A stretch of DNA of 40,985 nt from Candidatus Methanorudis spinitermitis (GTDB lineage Archaea; Methanobacteriota; Methanobacteria; Methanobacteriales; Methanobacteriaceae): the NCBI GenBank assembly GCA_031286225.1, contig JAITUQ010000045.1, positions 1 through 40,985 of the forward strand, given 5' to 3'. Positions 8,821-22,935 of this stretch are shown piece after piece. A program made the position numbers and the translations under genes. Under the pieces are notes generated by a model. The model was not told where the DNA came from, ran no database searches, and saw only the letters and a list, made by a program, of their open reading frames with translations. Positions within the stretch are counted from its first letter, which is position 1, and every line of letters begins with the position of its first letter.

Positions 8821-10650
8821 TTAATGAAAAATATCATAAACAACTCTAGCTACTCTTTTATTCAATCCTTTAACATTAGCTATTTCATCAACACTTGCTT
8901 TTTTAATGTTTTCAATATCTCCAAAATGTTTCAATAAGTTTATTTTCCTTTTTTTACCAATTCCTTTAATATTATCAAGTTCAGATTCTTCAATAGCTTT
9001 TGACCTAAGTTTTCTATGGTATGTTACTGCAAATCTATGAGCTTCATCTCTAACTCTTTGAAGTAGTTGTAAACCTTCGTTGTTTTTTGGAATAATAATT
9101 GGATTTTGACTTTGTGGAATAAATATTTCTTCAAATTCCTTAGCTAATCCAATTACTGGAATATGTTCAAGACCATATTCTTTTAAAACTTCAGTAGCTA
9201 TTTTTAATTGACCTTTACCCCCATCTATCAATATTAAATTAGGTTCTTCCTTCCTTTCATAATTAAGTTCTGTATTTTTATCCTTTATTCCAAGATTATT
9301 TTTATTAAAATCTCCACCATTTAAATTAGCTAATGATTTAAAACGTCTACTAAGTAGTTCTCTCATCATTCCATAATCATCAGGTCCTGAAGTTTCAAGT
9401 TTAAATCTTTTATATTGTTTTTTGTTTTGTTTAGAATCTAAAAATGAAACTTTAGATCCTACAGCTAATTTTCCAGATATATTTGAAACATCATATCCTT
9501 CAATAATTCTTGGGAGTTTTTCAAGTTTTAAATATTTTTTAATCTCAATCATTGCATTTTGCATTTTTTTCTTTTGTTTTTTAATTATATCTGCATTTTT
9601 AGAAGCCATTCTAACTAAACGTAGCTTAACTCCATCTTTGGGAACTGTAATTTCCATATTTCCATCTCTAAGATCACTTAACCAATCAATAATTAATTTT
9701 TCCTCAGATTTATCTTCAATAGCTTCTTCTAAAATAATTTCTTTTGGAACATGACGATTTATTCCATAATATTGTTGTATAAATGCAGAGATAACTTCAT
9801 TAACTTTGTTGTCTTTGGTTCCTGCCATTAAAAAGTCATCTTTTCCATTTATTTTTCCATTCCTAATTGAAATAACCACTACAATAGCTGAATCCTTGTC
9901 AAAAGAACTAGCTATTATATCTTGATCTAATTCATCAGTAAAATCAACAAATTGTTTTTCCATTACTTCAGCTATTGAAGCTATTTGATCCCTCATGACT
10001 GCTGCTTTTTCAAAGTTTTGTACGCTCGCAGCTTCTCTCATTTCTCCTTCAAGATTTTTAATAATTTCAGAATACTTTCCTTGGAAAAATAAATCTATTT
10101 TAGCTATTGATTTTTTATATTCTTTCTTTGAAATATTCCCATCACAGGGCCCATAACACAAATCTATTTGATTGTTTAGACATGGCCCATCCATTCGTCT
10201 ACATGTTCTAATTTTAAATAATGATTTTAAAAATTTTACAATTTGACGAACAGATCCTACATCTGTAAAAGGTCCAAAATAGCTACCAGTTTTTCCAATA
10301 TTTCTAGTGATAATAAGTCGTGGGAAATCTTCATCAGTAATTTTAACATATGGATATCTTTTATCATCCTTAAGTCGAATATTATATTTTGGTCTATGTT
10401 TTTTGATTAAGTTAGCTTCAAGAATTAAAGCTTCTTTTTCACTATCTGTAATAATGTATTCTAAACTATTGAAATGACTCATTAGAATTTGAGTTTTAGG
10501 ACTATCATATTTATCTTTAAAATAAGATTTAACTCTATTTTTAAGTGATTTTGATTTTCCAATGTAGATGATCTTATCATCAGAATCTTTCATTATGTAG
10601 ATTCCAGGTTTTTTAGGAAGATCTTCAGCTGATTCAACTTTAGTAGACAT
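8821..10650 (-). CDS. uvrC: excinuclease ABC subunit C
   Basis: A 609-residue UvrC, the dual-incision nuclease of nucleotide excision repair. The GIY-YIG nuclease domain is N-terminal (GIY at 16-18, YIG at 29-31, catalytic Glu near 78). It is followed by four cysteines at 150, 157, 165 and 169 that match the iron-sulfur cluster site of UvrC. The UVR motif that contacts UvrB is at about 200-236. The RNase H-like domain carries LILIDGGKGQ and RDEAHRFAVTYHRKLR, and a helix-hairpin-helix pair ends the protein (about 550-609). All parts are intact. No strong ribosome binding site precedes the ATG. uvrA and uvrB lie on the same strand 6-12 kb upstream; the three are not one operon but form a loose repair neighbourhood. 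Confidence 0.96.
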   Translation of the reverse strand: MSTKVESAEDLPKKPGIYIMKDSDDKIIYIGKSKSLKNRVKSYFKDKYDSPKTQILMSHFNSLEYIITDSEKEALILEANLIKKHRPKYNIRLKDDKRYPYVKITDEDFPRLIITRNIGKTGSYFGPFTDVGSVRQIVKFLKSLFKIRTCRRMDGPCLNNQIDLCYGPCDGNISKKEYKKSIAKIDLFFQGKYSEIIKNLEGEMREAASVQNFEKAAVMRDQIASIAEVMEKQFVDFTDELDQDIIASSFDKDSAIVVVISIRNGKINGKDDFLMAGTKDNKVNEVISAFIQQYYGINRHVPKEIILEEAIEDKSEEKLIIDWLSDLRDGNMEITVPKDGVKLRLVRMASKNADIIKKQKKKMQNAMIEIKKYLKLEKLPRIIEGYDVSNISGKLAVGSKVSFLDSKQNKKQYKRFKLETSGPDDYGMMRELLSRRFKSLANLNGGDFNKNNLGIKDKNTELNYERKEEPNLILIDGGKGQLKIATEVLKEYGLEHIPVIGLAKEFEEIFIPQSQNPIIIPKNNEGLQLLQRVRDEAHRFAVTYHRKLRSKAIEESELDNIKGIGKKRKINLLKHFGDIENIKKASVDEIANVKGLNKRVARVVYDIFH

Positions 10651-10800
10651 AACAATCTAATAATTTCATAAAAACTAACTTAAACCAAAAATATTTTGTA
10701 TGATTAATAGCTACTCCTAAGCAAATAAATTAAAAATTAAGAATAAATAATAAGCATTCCTATTTATAACTGTTATAAATAAATACCAATATCATTAATA

Positions 10801-11154
10801 TAGGGTCCTAGATTTTTGGGAAAAATTGAAGGCATATGATACATTATTTAATATGTTTAGAGTTTGTTGTATGTTTGTCCTATAAAAGTACAAATTGTAT
10901 GGTCTTTTTGAGTGAAAATTCTAAAATTTAAAGCTTTGAATCTAATAATAAAGAAAATTCATATACCTCAAACTTGGGTAAAAATCGACTTCGTGAAAAA
11001 CACTTTAAACCTGTGGTCAATGATTTTACTAAAAATAAATGAACTTTAAACTAAATTTCATTCGTACTTTTAGAAACTCCGCGTAATCCTAACTCAAAAC
11101 ATAGCAAATAACCATTACATACTCTTCATTTTTTCATGAAAATCTAGCACCCTA
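10801..11154. mobile_element. 354-bp MITE-like element with terminal inverted repeats and 9-bp target duplication
   Basis: The left end starts TAGGGTCCTAGATTTT and the right end, read inward on the minus strand, starts TAGGGTGCTAGATTTT. The similarity extends through about 31 bases per end. A perfect 9-bp direct repeat, TCATTAATA, flanks the element at 10792-10800 and 11155-11163, as expected for a transposition target duplication. The interior has no open frame long enough for a transposase, so this is a non-autonomous element that needs a transposase from elsewhere. Its interior is visibly less AT-rich than the surrounding spacer. The intact target duplication suggests recent insertion. The parent insertion sequence family is not identified. 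Confidence 0.85.
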
Positions 11155-11377
11155 TCATTAATAAGTAAACACCAACATCATTAAAATATTTATTTATATT
11201 CTTTATTTTATAATTTAGTTAATTAAAATTAATATTTTTAAAAATAAATACTTTATGATATTATTTAATTAAATTAAATATTATTAAACCTAATTTTATT
11301 AAATAAATATGATTTAGATATGATTTTTTTTTAATTAAAAAAGGTCAAGGACTATAAAAATATTGAATTTAATTATT

Positions 11378-11387
11378 AAAAAAAAAA
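11378..11387 (-). terminator. T-tract behind nth
   Basis: A run of ten A on the + strand is a ten-U tract in the nth transcript, about 34 bases after its stop codon. Further T-rich sequence lies between them. It is a plausible archaeal intrinsic terminator. Confidence 0.45.
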
Positions 11388-11420
11388 GTTTTTTAGTATT
11401 TTTGACTTTTTCTTATTTTA

Positions 11421-12062
11421 TTAATTATTTTCAACATTTTCATGATAATATTTACATAAATCAGTAATTGGACATTTATCACATTGAGGATGAGTTGGTT
11501 TGCAAATAGTTTGACCAAACTGAACCATTAAATCATTTAAATCTATCCAAAGTTTTTTTGGGGCAGCTTTTTTCAATTCTACCTCAGTTTTATCAGGATC
11601 ATTAGTATCTACAATTCCCCATCTATTAGAAATTCTATGAACATGTGTATCTACTGGAATAGCTGGTTCTTGAAATGCAAATAATAAAACACAATTAGCT
11701 GTTTTTCTACCAACACCAGGAAGTTCTAATAATTCATTTATATTCTTTGGTACTACTCCACCAAATTGATCTAATAATATTTGTGAAACTTCTTTTATTC
11801 TCCTTGATTTAACTCTATAAAAACCTGCACTTTTAACAAGTTTTTCAACCTCTTCAATTGGAGCATCCACAACTTCATTAATATCTTTATATTTAGAAAA
11901 AAGATTATTTGTAGCTTTTTCTGTATTTGCATCTTTTGTTCTTTGAGAGAGTATTGTTTTTATTAAAACTCTATAAGGATCTTTATCCTCATGAACTCTA
12001 ATGGTGTAAACTTCTTTAAGTTTTTTTATTATTTTTTCAATCTTTTTAATTTTTACCACCAA
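11421..12062 (-). CDS. nth: endonuclease III (DNA glycosylase/AP lyase)
   Basis: A protein of about 212 residues that removes oxidised pyrimidines and cleaves the abasic site in base excision repair. The helix-hairpin-helix LPGVGRKTANCVLL contains the catalytic lysine; the catalytic aspartate is in PVDTHVHR. The C-terminal iron-sulfur loop has Cys-x6-Cys-x2-Cys-x5-Cys at about 187, 194, 197 and 203. The 5' end is uncertain. The frame opens with TTG-GTG-GTA at 12062-12054, and no ATG occurs before the conserved KIEKIIKKLKEVY region. GGTGG may itself be the ribosome binding site for a start a few codons in. It lies 119 bases downstream of aroA on the same strand and may be cotranscribed with it. 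Confidence 0.94.
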   Translation of the reverse strand: MVVKIKKIEKIIKKLKEVYTIRVHEDKDPYRVLIKTILSQRTKDANTEKATNNLFSKYKDINEVVDAPIEEVEKLVKSAGFYRVKSRRIKEVSQILLDQFGGVVPKNINELLELPGVGRKTANCVLLFAFQEPAIPVDTHVHRISNRWGIVDTNDPDKTEVELKKAAPKKLWIDLNDLMVQFGQTICKPTHPQCDKCPITDLCKYYHENVENN

Positions 12063-12181
12063 AAATAATTATTAAAGCAATAATTGCAAATGATTTCTTT
12101 GTTCTGTGAATAATTGAAAAATTTTAAGCTATGTGTTTGTTATGTTAATAACTGGAAAATTTTAATATTATAAACTATGTT

Positions 12182-13504
12182 TTAATAGGAGAATAATTGA
12201 AAATTAATACCTATTTCTCCCATAGCTTCAATAAAATTAGGAAAAGATATGTCAAATACTTCGCCATCTTCTACTACTACATCATGTTTGAGACCTATTA
12301 AACTTAGAGCCATAGCTAAACGATGATCTTTATGAGAAGTGACTGTTCCTGAGGTAACTCCACCAATGATTTTTAATCCATCAGGATTTTCTTGAATATT
12401 TACTCCTAATTTAGCTAATTCTTCACAGCTTGTTGCAATTCTATCTGTTTCTTTAAATCTTCCATGTTCTACTCCATAGATATTAGTTTCACCATTAGCT
12501 AATGCTCCAAGTACAGCTATTGTTGGTAAAAGATCAGGTGCTTCTTGCAAATTAATATTAACTCCTTTTAAAATTCCATCTGATTTAAGAGTTACTGAAT
12601 CATATTTAACTGTTATTTTAACACCCATACATTTCAAAACGTCGATAATCAGTTTATCTCCTTGTTTAGAATCTTTAAAAAGATTTTTTACTGTGATTTC
12701 TCCACCATAAATAGCTACTGCTCCTAAAAGATAAGAAGCAGAAGAGTAATCTCCTTCAATAACATAATCAGTAGCTATGTATTTTTGTGGTTCGACTCTA
12801 AATATATGACTAATACATTTTTTTGAATCGTTTTTACATTCTTTGTGTTTTGTTAATGATTCACAGGTAGATTTTACAGAAAATTTTGACATTATATCTC
12901 TTGTCATGTCAATATACGGTTTTGATGATAGTTTTCCTTTGATTTTAACTTCAATACCAAGCTTAGTTAATGGACCTGAAATTAACATTGATGAAATATA
13001 TTGAGAGCTAATGTTTCCAATGATTTCACTGACTCCTCCTTTAAAACCAGGTGAAATTTCAATTGGAACTTTATCATTATTGTTTATTGATTTTATTTCC
13101 ACTCCTAAATCTTTTAAGCTATCTAAAAGAGGTTTCATAGGTCTCGTTTTTAAAGAATCATCACCTGTAAAAATTATTTTGTTATTGGCTAATGCTGCAA
13201 TAGAAGCCATTATTCTAAGTGTTGTTCCTGAATTTTTTAAATCAATAGCTTCATCAGATTCTATTTGAAGATTTCCAGCTGTTCCTTCCACTTCCCAATA
13301 ATTATCATAGCTATTAATATTAGCTCCAAATTTTTCACATGTTTCCCGTGAAGCTATTGTATCCTCAGAGGATAAAGGATCTTTTAATATTGAAGTTCCT
13401 TTAGATAATGAAGCTAATATTACTGCTCTGTGAGTATAGCTTTTAGATGGAGGAGCTTTTACAACACCTTTCACTTGTGAAACACTTTTTATTTTTAACT
13501 TCAT
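12182..13504 (-). CDS. aroA: 3-phosphoshikimate 1-carboxyvinyltransferase (EPSP synthase)
   Basis: A 440-residue EPSP synthase that joins shikimate-3-phosphate and phosphoenolpyruvate in the pathway to chorismate and aromatic amino acids. The N-terminal PPSKSYTHRA lysine/arginine motif, LKNSGTTLR near residue 86, the GRFKETDR block and DHRLAMALSLIG near the C-terminus are all present. The sequence GRFKETDRI binds phosphoenolpyruvate in the family. A Cys/Lys-rich stretch near residues 213-231 (containing KECKNDSKKC) looks like a lineage-specific surface insertion. The ATG at 13504 starts right at the conserved region. nth follows on the same strand. The LKNSGTT version differs from the glyphosate-sensitive class I LGNAGTA motif. 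Confidence 0.95.
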   Translation of the reverse strand: MKLKIKSVSQVKGVVKAPPSKSYTHRAVILASLSKGTSILKDPLSSEDTIASRETCEKFGANINSYDNYWEVEGTAGNLQIESDEAIDLKNSGTTLRIMASIAALANNKIIFTGDDSLKTRPMKPLLDSLKDLGVEIKSINNNDKVPIEISPGFKGGVSEIIGNISSQYISSMLISGPLTKLGIEVKIKGKLSSKPYIDMTRDIMSKFSVKSTCESLTKHKECKNDSKKCISHIFRVEPQKYIATDYVIEGDYSSASYLLGAVAIYGGEITVKNLFKDSKQGDKLIIDVLKCMGVKITVKYDSVTLKSDGILKGVNINLQEAPDLLPTIAVLGALANGETNIYGVEHGRFKETDRIATSCEELAKLGVNIQENPDGLKIIGGVTSGTVTSHKDHRLAMALSLIGLKHDVVVEDGEVFDISFPNFIEAMGEIGINFQLFSY

Positions 13505-13878
13505 TGAAACACTTTTTATTCTAATATTAATTATTCATAAAATAATATATTGTTAATTAATTTATATAATTAATAGTTTTATGCAATATTCATTAATTAA
13601 ATAAAAAAAAATACTCTTAAAAAAAATAAAATTTATATAAAAAATATTCATTAAATATAGTATATTACTGAAAAATTGTAACAAGTGATAATTTCCATGA
13701 TTTTATAAAAACTTCTAAAAATTCTTTAATTTAAATTTAAAGAACGTTTATAGATATTAAATATTATTCAAAATTAAATCATCTGTAGCAAACCTTTAGT
13801 AATAGACTATAATAAAAAAAAATACTCTTAAAAATTATAATAAAATAAATTCATTAAGAAAAATTTTATATAATTGTT
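13505..13878. other. intergenic region with a dispersed direct repeat
   Basis: About 374 bases without a gene lie between valS and aroA. AATAAAAAAAAATACTCTTA begins near 13600 and again at 13811. Each copy is followed by a related AT-rich segment ending in TTCATTAA, so roughly 45-50 bases are duplicated 211 bases apart. The left copy is positioned to act in the aroA leader or promoter. Confidence 0.45.
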
Positions 13879-16704
13879 TTACTTTATAATTTCCAAAATC
13901 ATATCCAAATCATCTGAATTAAAAATGTCTACTTTTTTACCACTTTCACCAATAACTTCTTTTTTCATGTTTAAATGTTCTTCAGTTATAATATGATCAT
14001 CAATAGCTATTTTTCCTTCATTTGCTAATAATTTAGCTATTTCATCAGGATCAGTAGATGTTAAATATTTTAAAATACTTGGAGCATCACCTTTAAACTG
14101 AGGTCCAATTTTATCCATAGCTGGAATGATTTCTACAACTTTTTCTGTAATATCTGGTTTTCCTTTCCTTATATCTAAATTAGATATTTTTAAGGTTCCT
14201 TTTATATCTTCAATATATTTCTCAAAAATAGCTTTTAGATCATCATTTGTATAAATATTTATTTCATTTATTGGAGCATTTAAAGGGATTTTAGAAGCAG
14301 ATTTAAATCTTCTAATCTCACCAATAAGTTCAATAGCTAAATCACCTTCACTTTCCAACTTTTCATTGATTAAATCATCATCCCCCACTGGCCAATTACT
14401 AATATTTATACTTTGATAATTTTTAAAATCTGTTTCATCATAATTAAAGAAATGTTGATAAACTTCATCTACAAAATGAGGAGTAATTGGAGCTAATAAT
14501 TTTAAAGATGATTCAATAACTGTCTTTAAAGTATATTTAGCAGATAATCTAGAGTTTTCATCAATTTCATTATTATACAGCCTATATTTAACAGCTTCAA
14601 TATATTCATCACAAAAATCATGCCAAATGAATTTTTCAATTGAGTTTATAGCTACTGCAAAATTGTAGGAGTCAAAAGCATTTGTAACTTCAAAAGTTAA
14701 AATATTCAACTTTGAAAGTATCCACTTGTCAAGAGGAAGTAGATTGTTTTTGATTATAATTTCTTTATCATATTGAGTTTCTTCATCTTCTTTAGCTTCC
14801 ATATCTTGACTTGAAGTTATATTATTATTTAAAATATGCATACTAATGAATCTAAATGCGTTCCAAAATTTTCTTAAAAATTTATAGCCATATTTTATAT
14901 CTTTCCAATCAAAAGGAAGATCAGAACCTGGAGTACTATTAGCTGCCCATGTTCTAAGTGCATCAGCACCATATTCTTCTATAACATCATCTGGAGCTAT
15001 TACATTTCCTCTAGATTTACTCATCTTATATCCATCTTCACCAAAAACCATTCCATTTATAACAATCTCTTCAAATGGTTTTTCTTTTTCCAAAGCTATT
15101 GTTCTAACAGTTGTATAAAATGCCCAAGTTCTTATAATATCATGTCCTTGAGGACGTAAATTAGCTGGAAAATTATCAGAAAAATTTGAATCTGGCCATC
15201 CAGCTACATTTAATGGAGAAATAGAACTATCCATCCAAGTATCTAAAACATCTTCTTCACCAGTGAAATCCTTAGATCCACATTCACAAGAGTCAATTGA
15301 AGGAGATTTTTGAGTTGGATCAACAGGTAATTCTTCAATTTTAGCTAAGTGAATTTTTCCACAATCATTACAGAACCAAACAGGAATTGGAGTAGCAAAA
15401 ATCCTTTGTCTTGAAATACACCAATCCCATTCCATAGAATCAGCCCAATTTAAAAGTCTGCTCTTCATATGATCCGGAACCCAATTCATAGAATTAGTAG
15501 CTACTTTCACCTCATCAATTAATTTATTAACACCAACAAACCACTGTTTTTTAACCAAAATCTCAATTGGTGTTTTACATCTCCAACATTGACCAACATT
15601 TTGGTCTACCTTTTCTTGTTTAGTAATAAATCCTTTTTCTTTTAAATCAGATATTGTAGCTTCCCTACATTCATTTAAAGTCATACCAACATACTTTCCA
15701 GCAGCTGAAGTCATGATGCCTTTCTCATCAATAGCTTCAATAATATCCAAATCATATTTATTTACCCATGATACATCAGTTTTATCACCAAAAGTACAAA
15801 TCATAACTGCACCTGTACCAAACTCCGGATCAACCTCGCTGTCAGCTATTATTTTAACATTTTGGCCAGATATTGGAACTGTAAGATTTTCACCAAGTAA
15901 ATGCTTGTATCTTTCATCTTCTGGATGAATTACAACTCCCACACATGCAGACATAAGTTCAGGCCGTGTTGTAGCTATTAGCACACCATTGTCATCAAAT
16001 TTAGAACTTACTTGGTTTCTATTATTAATATTATTATTACTTTTCGAATCTGTATTTTTTGAAGCTAATTGTTTATTATTAGTTGCATCTGCACTTGGAA
16101 ACATAACATAGTTTAAAAAGGTTTCATTACTACTATATTCAACTTCTGCAAATGCAATAGCTGTTTCACATCTTGGACACCAATTAACAGGATGAATTCC
16201 TTGATAAATAAGATCATTTTCATACATCTGTAGGAAAGACTGTTGGGTTTTTTTCATATACTCTGGAGTCAATGTAACATACTCTCTAGTCCAATCTTGA
16301 GAAAATCCAAGAGACTGCATTTGACTTTTCATTACAGCTATATTTTTCTCGGTTAAATCAACACACATTTGTCTAAATTCAAGTCTTGAAACATCACTTT
16401 TTTTAATATTATGTGTTTCTTCAACTTTAACCTCAGTTGGAAGACCATGACAATCCCATCCTTGAGGAAATAGAACATCAAAACCTTTTAAACGTTTATA
16501 TCGTGCAATCATATCAATATAAACCCAATTTAGGACATGACCTAAATGAAGTGATCCAGTTGGATAAGCTGGAGGAGTATCAATAATATATCTCGGTTTT
16601 GTTCCGTCTCCAATAAATTTATAAATTTGATTTTCACTCCATTGTTTTTGCCATTTTTCCTCGTTTTTATGGTCATAATCTTTAGGAATATTTTCTGCTT
16701 TCAT
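13879..16704 (-). CDS. valS: valyl-tRNA synthetase
   Basis: A 941-residue class I aminoacyl-tRNA synthetase charging tRNA-Val. The HIGH motif appears as HLGH (residues 53-56) after PPAYPTGSL, and KMSKS is intact as [24 protein letters not shown] and the WCISRQR block match valine enzymes. Zinc-ribbon-type Cys pairs (NWCPRCE, CNDCGK, CRCKTP-like) are present. An Asn/Ser-rich low-complexity insertion of about 35 residues sits in the editing region near residues 205-240. The start is set by GGAG at 16711-16714, six bases before the ATG at 16704; an in-frame TTG at 16716 overlaps that site. The gene is upstream of aroA on the same strand, separated by 374 bases. Confidence 0.96.
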   Translation of the reverse strand: MKAENIPKDYDHKNEEKWQKQWSENQIYKFIGDGTKPRYIIDTPPAYPTGSLHLGHVLNWVYIDMIARYKRLKGFDVLFPQGWDCHGLPTEVKVEETHNIKKSDVSRLEFRQMCVDLTEKNIAVMKSQMQSLGFSQDWTREYVTLTPEYMKKTQQSFLQMYENDLIYQGIHPVNWCPRCETAIAFAEVEYSSNETFLNYVMFPSADATNNKQLASKNTDSKSNNNINNRNQVSSKFDDNGVLIATTRPELMSACVGVVIHPEDERYKHLLGENLTVPISGQNVKIIADSEVDPEFGTGAVMICTFGDKTDVSWVNKYDLDIIEAIDEKGIMTSAAGKYVGMTLNECREATISDLKEKGFITKQEKVDQNVGQCWRCKTPIEILVKKQWFVGVNKLIDEVKVATNSMNWVPDHMKSRLLNWADSMEWDWCISRQRIFATPIPVWFCNDCGKIHLAKIEELPVDPTQKSPSIDSCECGSKDFTGEEDVLDTWMDSSISPLNVAGWPDSNFSDNFPANLRPQGHDIIRTWAFYTTVRTIALEKEKPFEEIVINGMVFGEDGYKMSKSRGNVIAPDDVIEEYGADALRTWAANSTPGSDLPFDWKDIKYGYKFLRKFWNAFRFISMHILNNNITSSQDMEAKEDEETQYDKEIIIKNNLLPLDKWILSKLNILTFEVTNAFDSYNFAVAINSIEKFIWHDFCDEYIEAVKYRLYNNEIDENSRLSAKYTLKTVIESSLKLLAPITPHFVDEVYQHFFNYDETDFKNYQSINISNWPVGDDDLINEKLESEGDLAIELIGEIRRFKSASKIPLNAPINEINIYTNDDLKAIFEKYIEDIKGTLKISNLDIRKGKPDITEKVVEIIPAMDKIGPQFKGDAPSILKYLTSTDPDEIAKLLANEGKIAIDDHIITEEHLNMKKEVIGESGKKVDIFNSDDLDMILEIIK

Positions 16705-16962
16705 ACTATGCTCCAATTTTAATAAACTTGTAAAATTATTAATTATTTAAATTAAAAAAGAAATAAAACTGATTTTTTATTAATTATAAACATGACAATA
16801 AATAAATGTTTGTGATAAAAATTTTTAAATTTAATAAATAATAATAAATATTAATAAATAATAATGCCTTAAAATAATTTTAATATTTATAATAAATTTT
16901 ATTACACGATAAAAGTTATCTTAATTTATATATTACTTTTCAATAAACAAATTAATAAATTT

Positions 16963-19923
<2,961 letters not shown>

Positions 19924-20176
19924 CTCCATTCTCCTTAATAATAATTTAAAGATATAAAAACTTCGTTTTTTTATTTGTAAAAAAATTTAAAAACAATATA
20001 AATTTAAAAATGAATTAATTATTAATTTACAATAGTTATTATGATTTTTATTCATTTTTATCATTTTCAGTATATTAAGTAAGATTATTTAAAATTAAAT
20101 AACCCAATACCATTAGATAGGATATAATAAAAATTATTTAGAAATTAAAAAAATAGTAAAAATAAATAATTAAATC

Positions 20177-20280
20177 ATTATTTTTTTAATAAATATATAA
20201 AATCTATAAAACAATTTAATAATCAAAACTATTATTTTTTAATAAATATACAAAATCTATAAAATGATTTAATTCAAATT
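20177..20280. repeat. tandem pair, about 52-bp period, between uvrB and uvrA
   Basis: Within the 514-base spacer two copies start near 20177 and 20231. Each contains TTTTTTAATAAATATA followed by AAAATCTATAAAA. A perfect 12-base palindrome GCTAAATTTAGC lies at 20361-20372, upstream of the pair in the sense of transcription. Nothing else is recognisable in the spacer, which should carry the uvrA promoter and the uvrB terminator. Confidence 0.55.
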
Positions 20281-20437
20281 ATTATATTTATTATTTTTTT
20301 GTAGCAAATTATATAAATATTTCCTTATAAAAATTTCACTAAGTTTTAAACGCTGCCTAAGCTAAATTTAGCCAGATAACAGAAAAAAACAAGAATTTAA
20401 GAATATAAAATACCTCAAATGAATTAATCTTAAAATA

Positions 20438-22399
20438 TTAATTAGCTACTCCTTTTATAACTATTAATTGATCTCTTAATTTAGCTGCTTTTTCAAAATC
20501 TAAAGCAGAAGCTGCTTTTTTCATGTCATCCTCTAAATCACTAATGAGCATTTGAAGTTCATCCTTAGGCATCTTTTTAAGATCAGTTGCATTTTTATCA
20601 TAGGTTTTAGCTTCTTTTTTCTTCTCTTTTAAAGATCTAAAAGTAGATTTAGGAGTTATATTGTGTTTTTTATTGTAATCAATCTGTAGCTTTCTTCTTC
20701 TGTTGGTTATGTCAACTGAGTTTTTAACAGAATCAGTAATATCATCAGCATACATTAAAACTTTACCATCAACATTTCTTGCAGCTCTTCCAATTGTTTG
20801 AATAAGTGAAGTTTCAGATCTAAGAAAACCTTCTTTATCAGCATCTAATATTCCAACAAGAGAAACTTCTGGAAGATCTAACCCTTCTCGCAGTAAATTT
20901 ACACCAACAAGACAATCAAACTCTCCTCTTCTTAAATCATCTACAATATCAATTCTTTCTAATGTATCAATTTCTGAATGAAGATATCTTACTTTTATTC
21001 CAATTTTTGCATAATAATCAGTTAAATCCTCAGCCATTCTTTTTGTTAAAGTAGTGACTAATATTCTTTGATCTAAATCCACTCTTTTTCTAACTTCTCC
21101 AAGTAAATCATCAACTTGACCTATAACTGGCCTAATAATAACTTCAGGATCAATTAACCCTGTTGGGCGAATAATTTGTTCAACTATATTTAAGCTACGG
21201 CTTAATTCATAATTTCCAGGAGTAGCTGAAACATATATAAGCTGATTTACAGACTTTTCAAATTCATCAAATCTAAAAGGCCTATTTTCTTTTGCTGATG
21301 GAAGTCTAAACCCGTGTTCAACCAGTGTTTCTTTTCTTGCTCTATCTCCATTATACATCCCTCTAATTTGTGGAACTGTAACATGAGATTCATCTATAAT
21401 GGTTAAAAAATCATCTGGAAAATATTTTAAAAGAGTATAAGGCATTTCTCCCCATTTTCTTCCAGAAAGATGTAGAGAATAGTTTTCAACCCCTGGACAA
21501 TATCCCATTTCACTTAACATTTCAATATCAAATCGAGTTCTTTGTTCTAAACGTTGTGCTTCAACTAATTTATTTTGAAGCTTTAGTTCATTTAACCTTT
21601 CTTCAAGTTCTTCATTAATATCAGCAATAGCTTTATTCAATTTTTTCTCAGCTATTACAAAGTGTTTTGCAGGAAATATCATGTATCTTTGAAGATTTTC
21701 GATTTTTCGTCCTGTTAATTTATCCACAATAGATATTGAATCAATTTCATCTCCAAATAGTTCAATTCGAATTGGTGGAGTTCCATGGACAGGATTAACT
21801 TCAATAACATCTCCACGTACTCTAAATTGACCTGTTTCAAATTCAATATCATTTCTCTCATACTGCATATAAATTAACCTTGAGAGAATTTCCCTTCTAT
21901 CAATGTTATCACCAACAGCTATTGAAAGTGCAAATTCACCATATTCTTCAGGTGATCCTATACCATAAATACATGAAACACTTGATACTACGATAACATC
22001 ATCACGAGATAGAAGAGACTGGGTAGCAGAATGACGCATCCTATCAATCTCTTCATTTATTGACGCCTCCTTATCAATAAATGTATCAGTTCGAGGAACA
22101 TAAGCTTCAGGTTGATAATAATCATAATAACTAACAAAATACTCAACAGCATTTTCAGGGAAAAATTCTTTAAATTCTTCATATAGCTGTGCAGCTAATG
22201 TTTTATTATGAGAAATAACTAAAGTAGGTTTTTGAACCTGTTCTATAGCATTAGCTATTGTGAATGTCTTACCTGACCCTGTTACACCAAGTAACGTCTG
22301 TTCATGGAAACCTTTTTTAATACCCTTATCTAATGATTCAATAGCTTTTGGTTGGTCTCCACGAGGTTTATAAGGAGATGAAATTTTAAATTGCTTCAT
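20438..22399 (-). CDS. uvrB: excinuclease ABC subunit B
   Basis: A 653-residue UvrB, the helicase-like subunit that verifies damage after UvrA loading and recruits UvrC. Walker A GVTGSGKT is at residues 38-45. The flexible DNA-clamping beta-hairpin shows [12 protein letters not shown] near 92-103. ESHVTVPQ contains the helicase motif II region, and [15 protein letters not shown] and QTIGRAARN are the C-terminal helicase motifs. A UVR domain at about 615-650 pairs with that of UvrC. All regions are intact and the length is typical. GTGA six bases before the ATG supports the start. It is the first gene of the repair group on this strand. Confidence 0.97.
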   Translation of the reverse strand: MKQFKISSPYKPRGDQPKAIESLDKGIKKGFHEQTLLGVTGSGKTFTIANAIEQVQKPTLVISHNKTLAAQLYEEFKEFFPENAVEYFVSYYDYYQPEAYVPRTDTFIDKEASINEEIDRMRHSATQSLLSRDDVIVVSSVSCIYGIGSPEEYGEFALSIAVGDNIDRREILSRLIYMQYERNDIEFETGQFRVRGDVIEVNPVHGTPPIRIELFGDEIDSISIVDKLTGRKIENLQRYMIFPAKHFVIAEKKLNKAIADINEELEERLNELKLQNKLVEAQRLEQRTRFDIEMLSEMGYCPGVENYSLHLSGRKWGEMPYTLLKYFPDDFLTIIDESHVTVPQIRGMYNGDRARKETLVEHGFRLPSAKENRPFRFDEFEKSVNQLIYVSATPGNYELSRSLNIVEQIIRPTGLIDPEVIIRPVIGQVDDLLGEVRKRVDLDQRILVTTLTKRMAEDLTDYYAKIGIKVRYLHSEIDTLERIDIVDDLRRGEFDCLVGVNLLREGLDLPEVSLVGILDADKEGFLRSETSLIQTIGRAARNVDGKVLMYADDITDSVKNSVDITNRRRKLQIDYNKKHNITPKSTFRSLKEKKKEAKTYDKNATDLKKMPKDELQMLISDLEDDMKKAASALDFEKAAKLRDQLIVIKGVAN

Positions 22400-22935
22400 A
22401 ATAATTCACATCTAAAGTTTCAATAAACATCCCTGAATCTTTGTAATCTATCTTTTATAATTTTTTATAATTTTAATCATTTTAAAACAATGAAGAGGCT
22501 ATCCAATGATTAATTGGTGAAATTTTTAATTTCTTTAATTTACTTTTAAATGACAATAAATTGAGTATAAAATTTAAACATAGATATTAACTATTTATTT
22601 TTAAAATAAAAATAATTAAATAAATTTATTGTTTTTAATGATTTTTAAAGAGTTTTTAAAAATTGGAAACCCAAAAAATCGAATTATAAGACAAACTCAT
22701 TAAAGTAAAATATGAAAAACATTCCTTAAAATACCATTAATAATATTCCTTACAATACCATTAATAAATAATAAATCTCAAACATATATATACATACTTA
22801 GACCATATGATAAGTAATATTTTAGTAATTCCTTAATAATTATGTATTTAGATTTATTTATTGAAATTATGATTTTTTTCTAAAATTATAGGCCATAACA
22901 GTATTATTATTTACAATTACAAAAACCATGGAAAA
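22400..22935. other. intergenic region with a 24-bp tandem duplication
   Basis: About 535 bases hold no gene. Two copies of a 24-25 base unit (ATTCCTTA-A/C-AATACCATTA) lie at 22721-22744 and 22745-22769. This spacer should hold the uvrB promoter and the terminator of the DUF6544-like gene. Confidence 0.5.
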
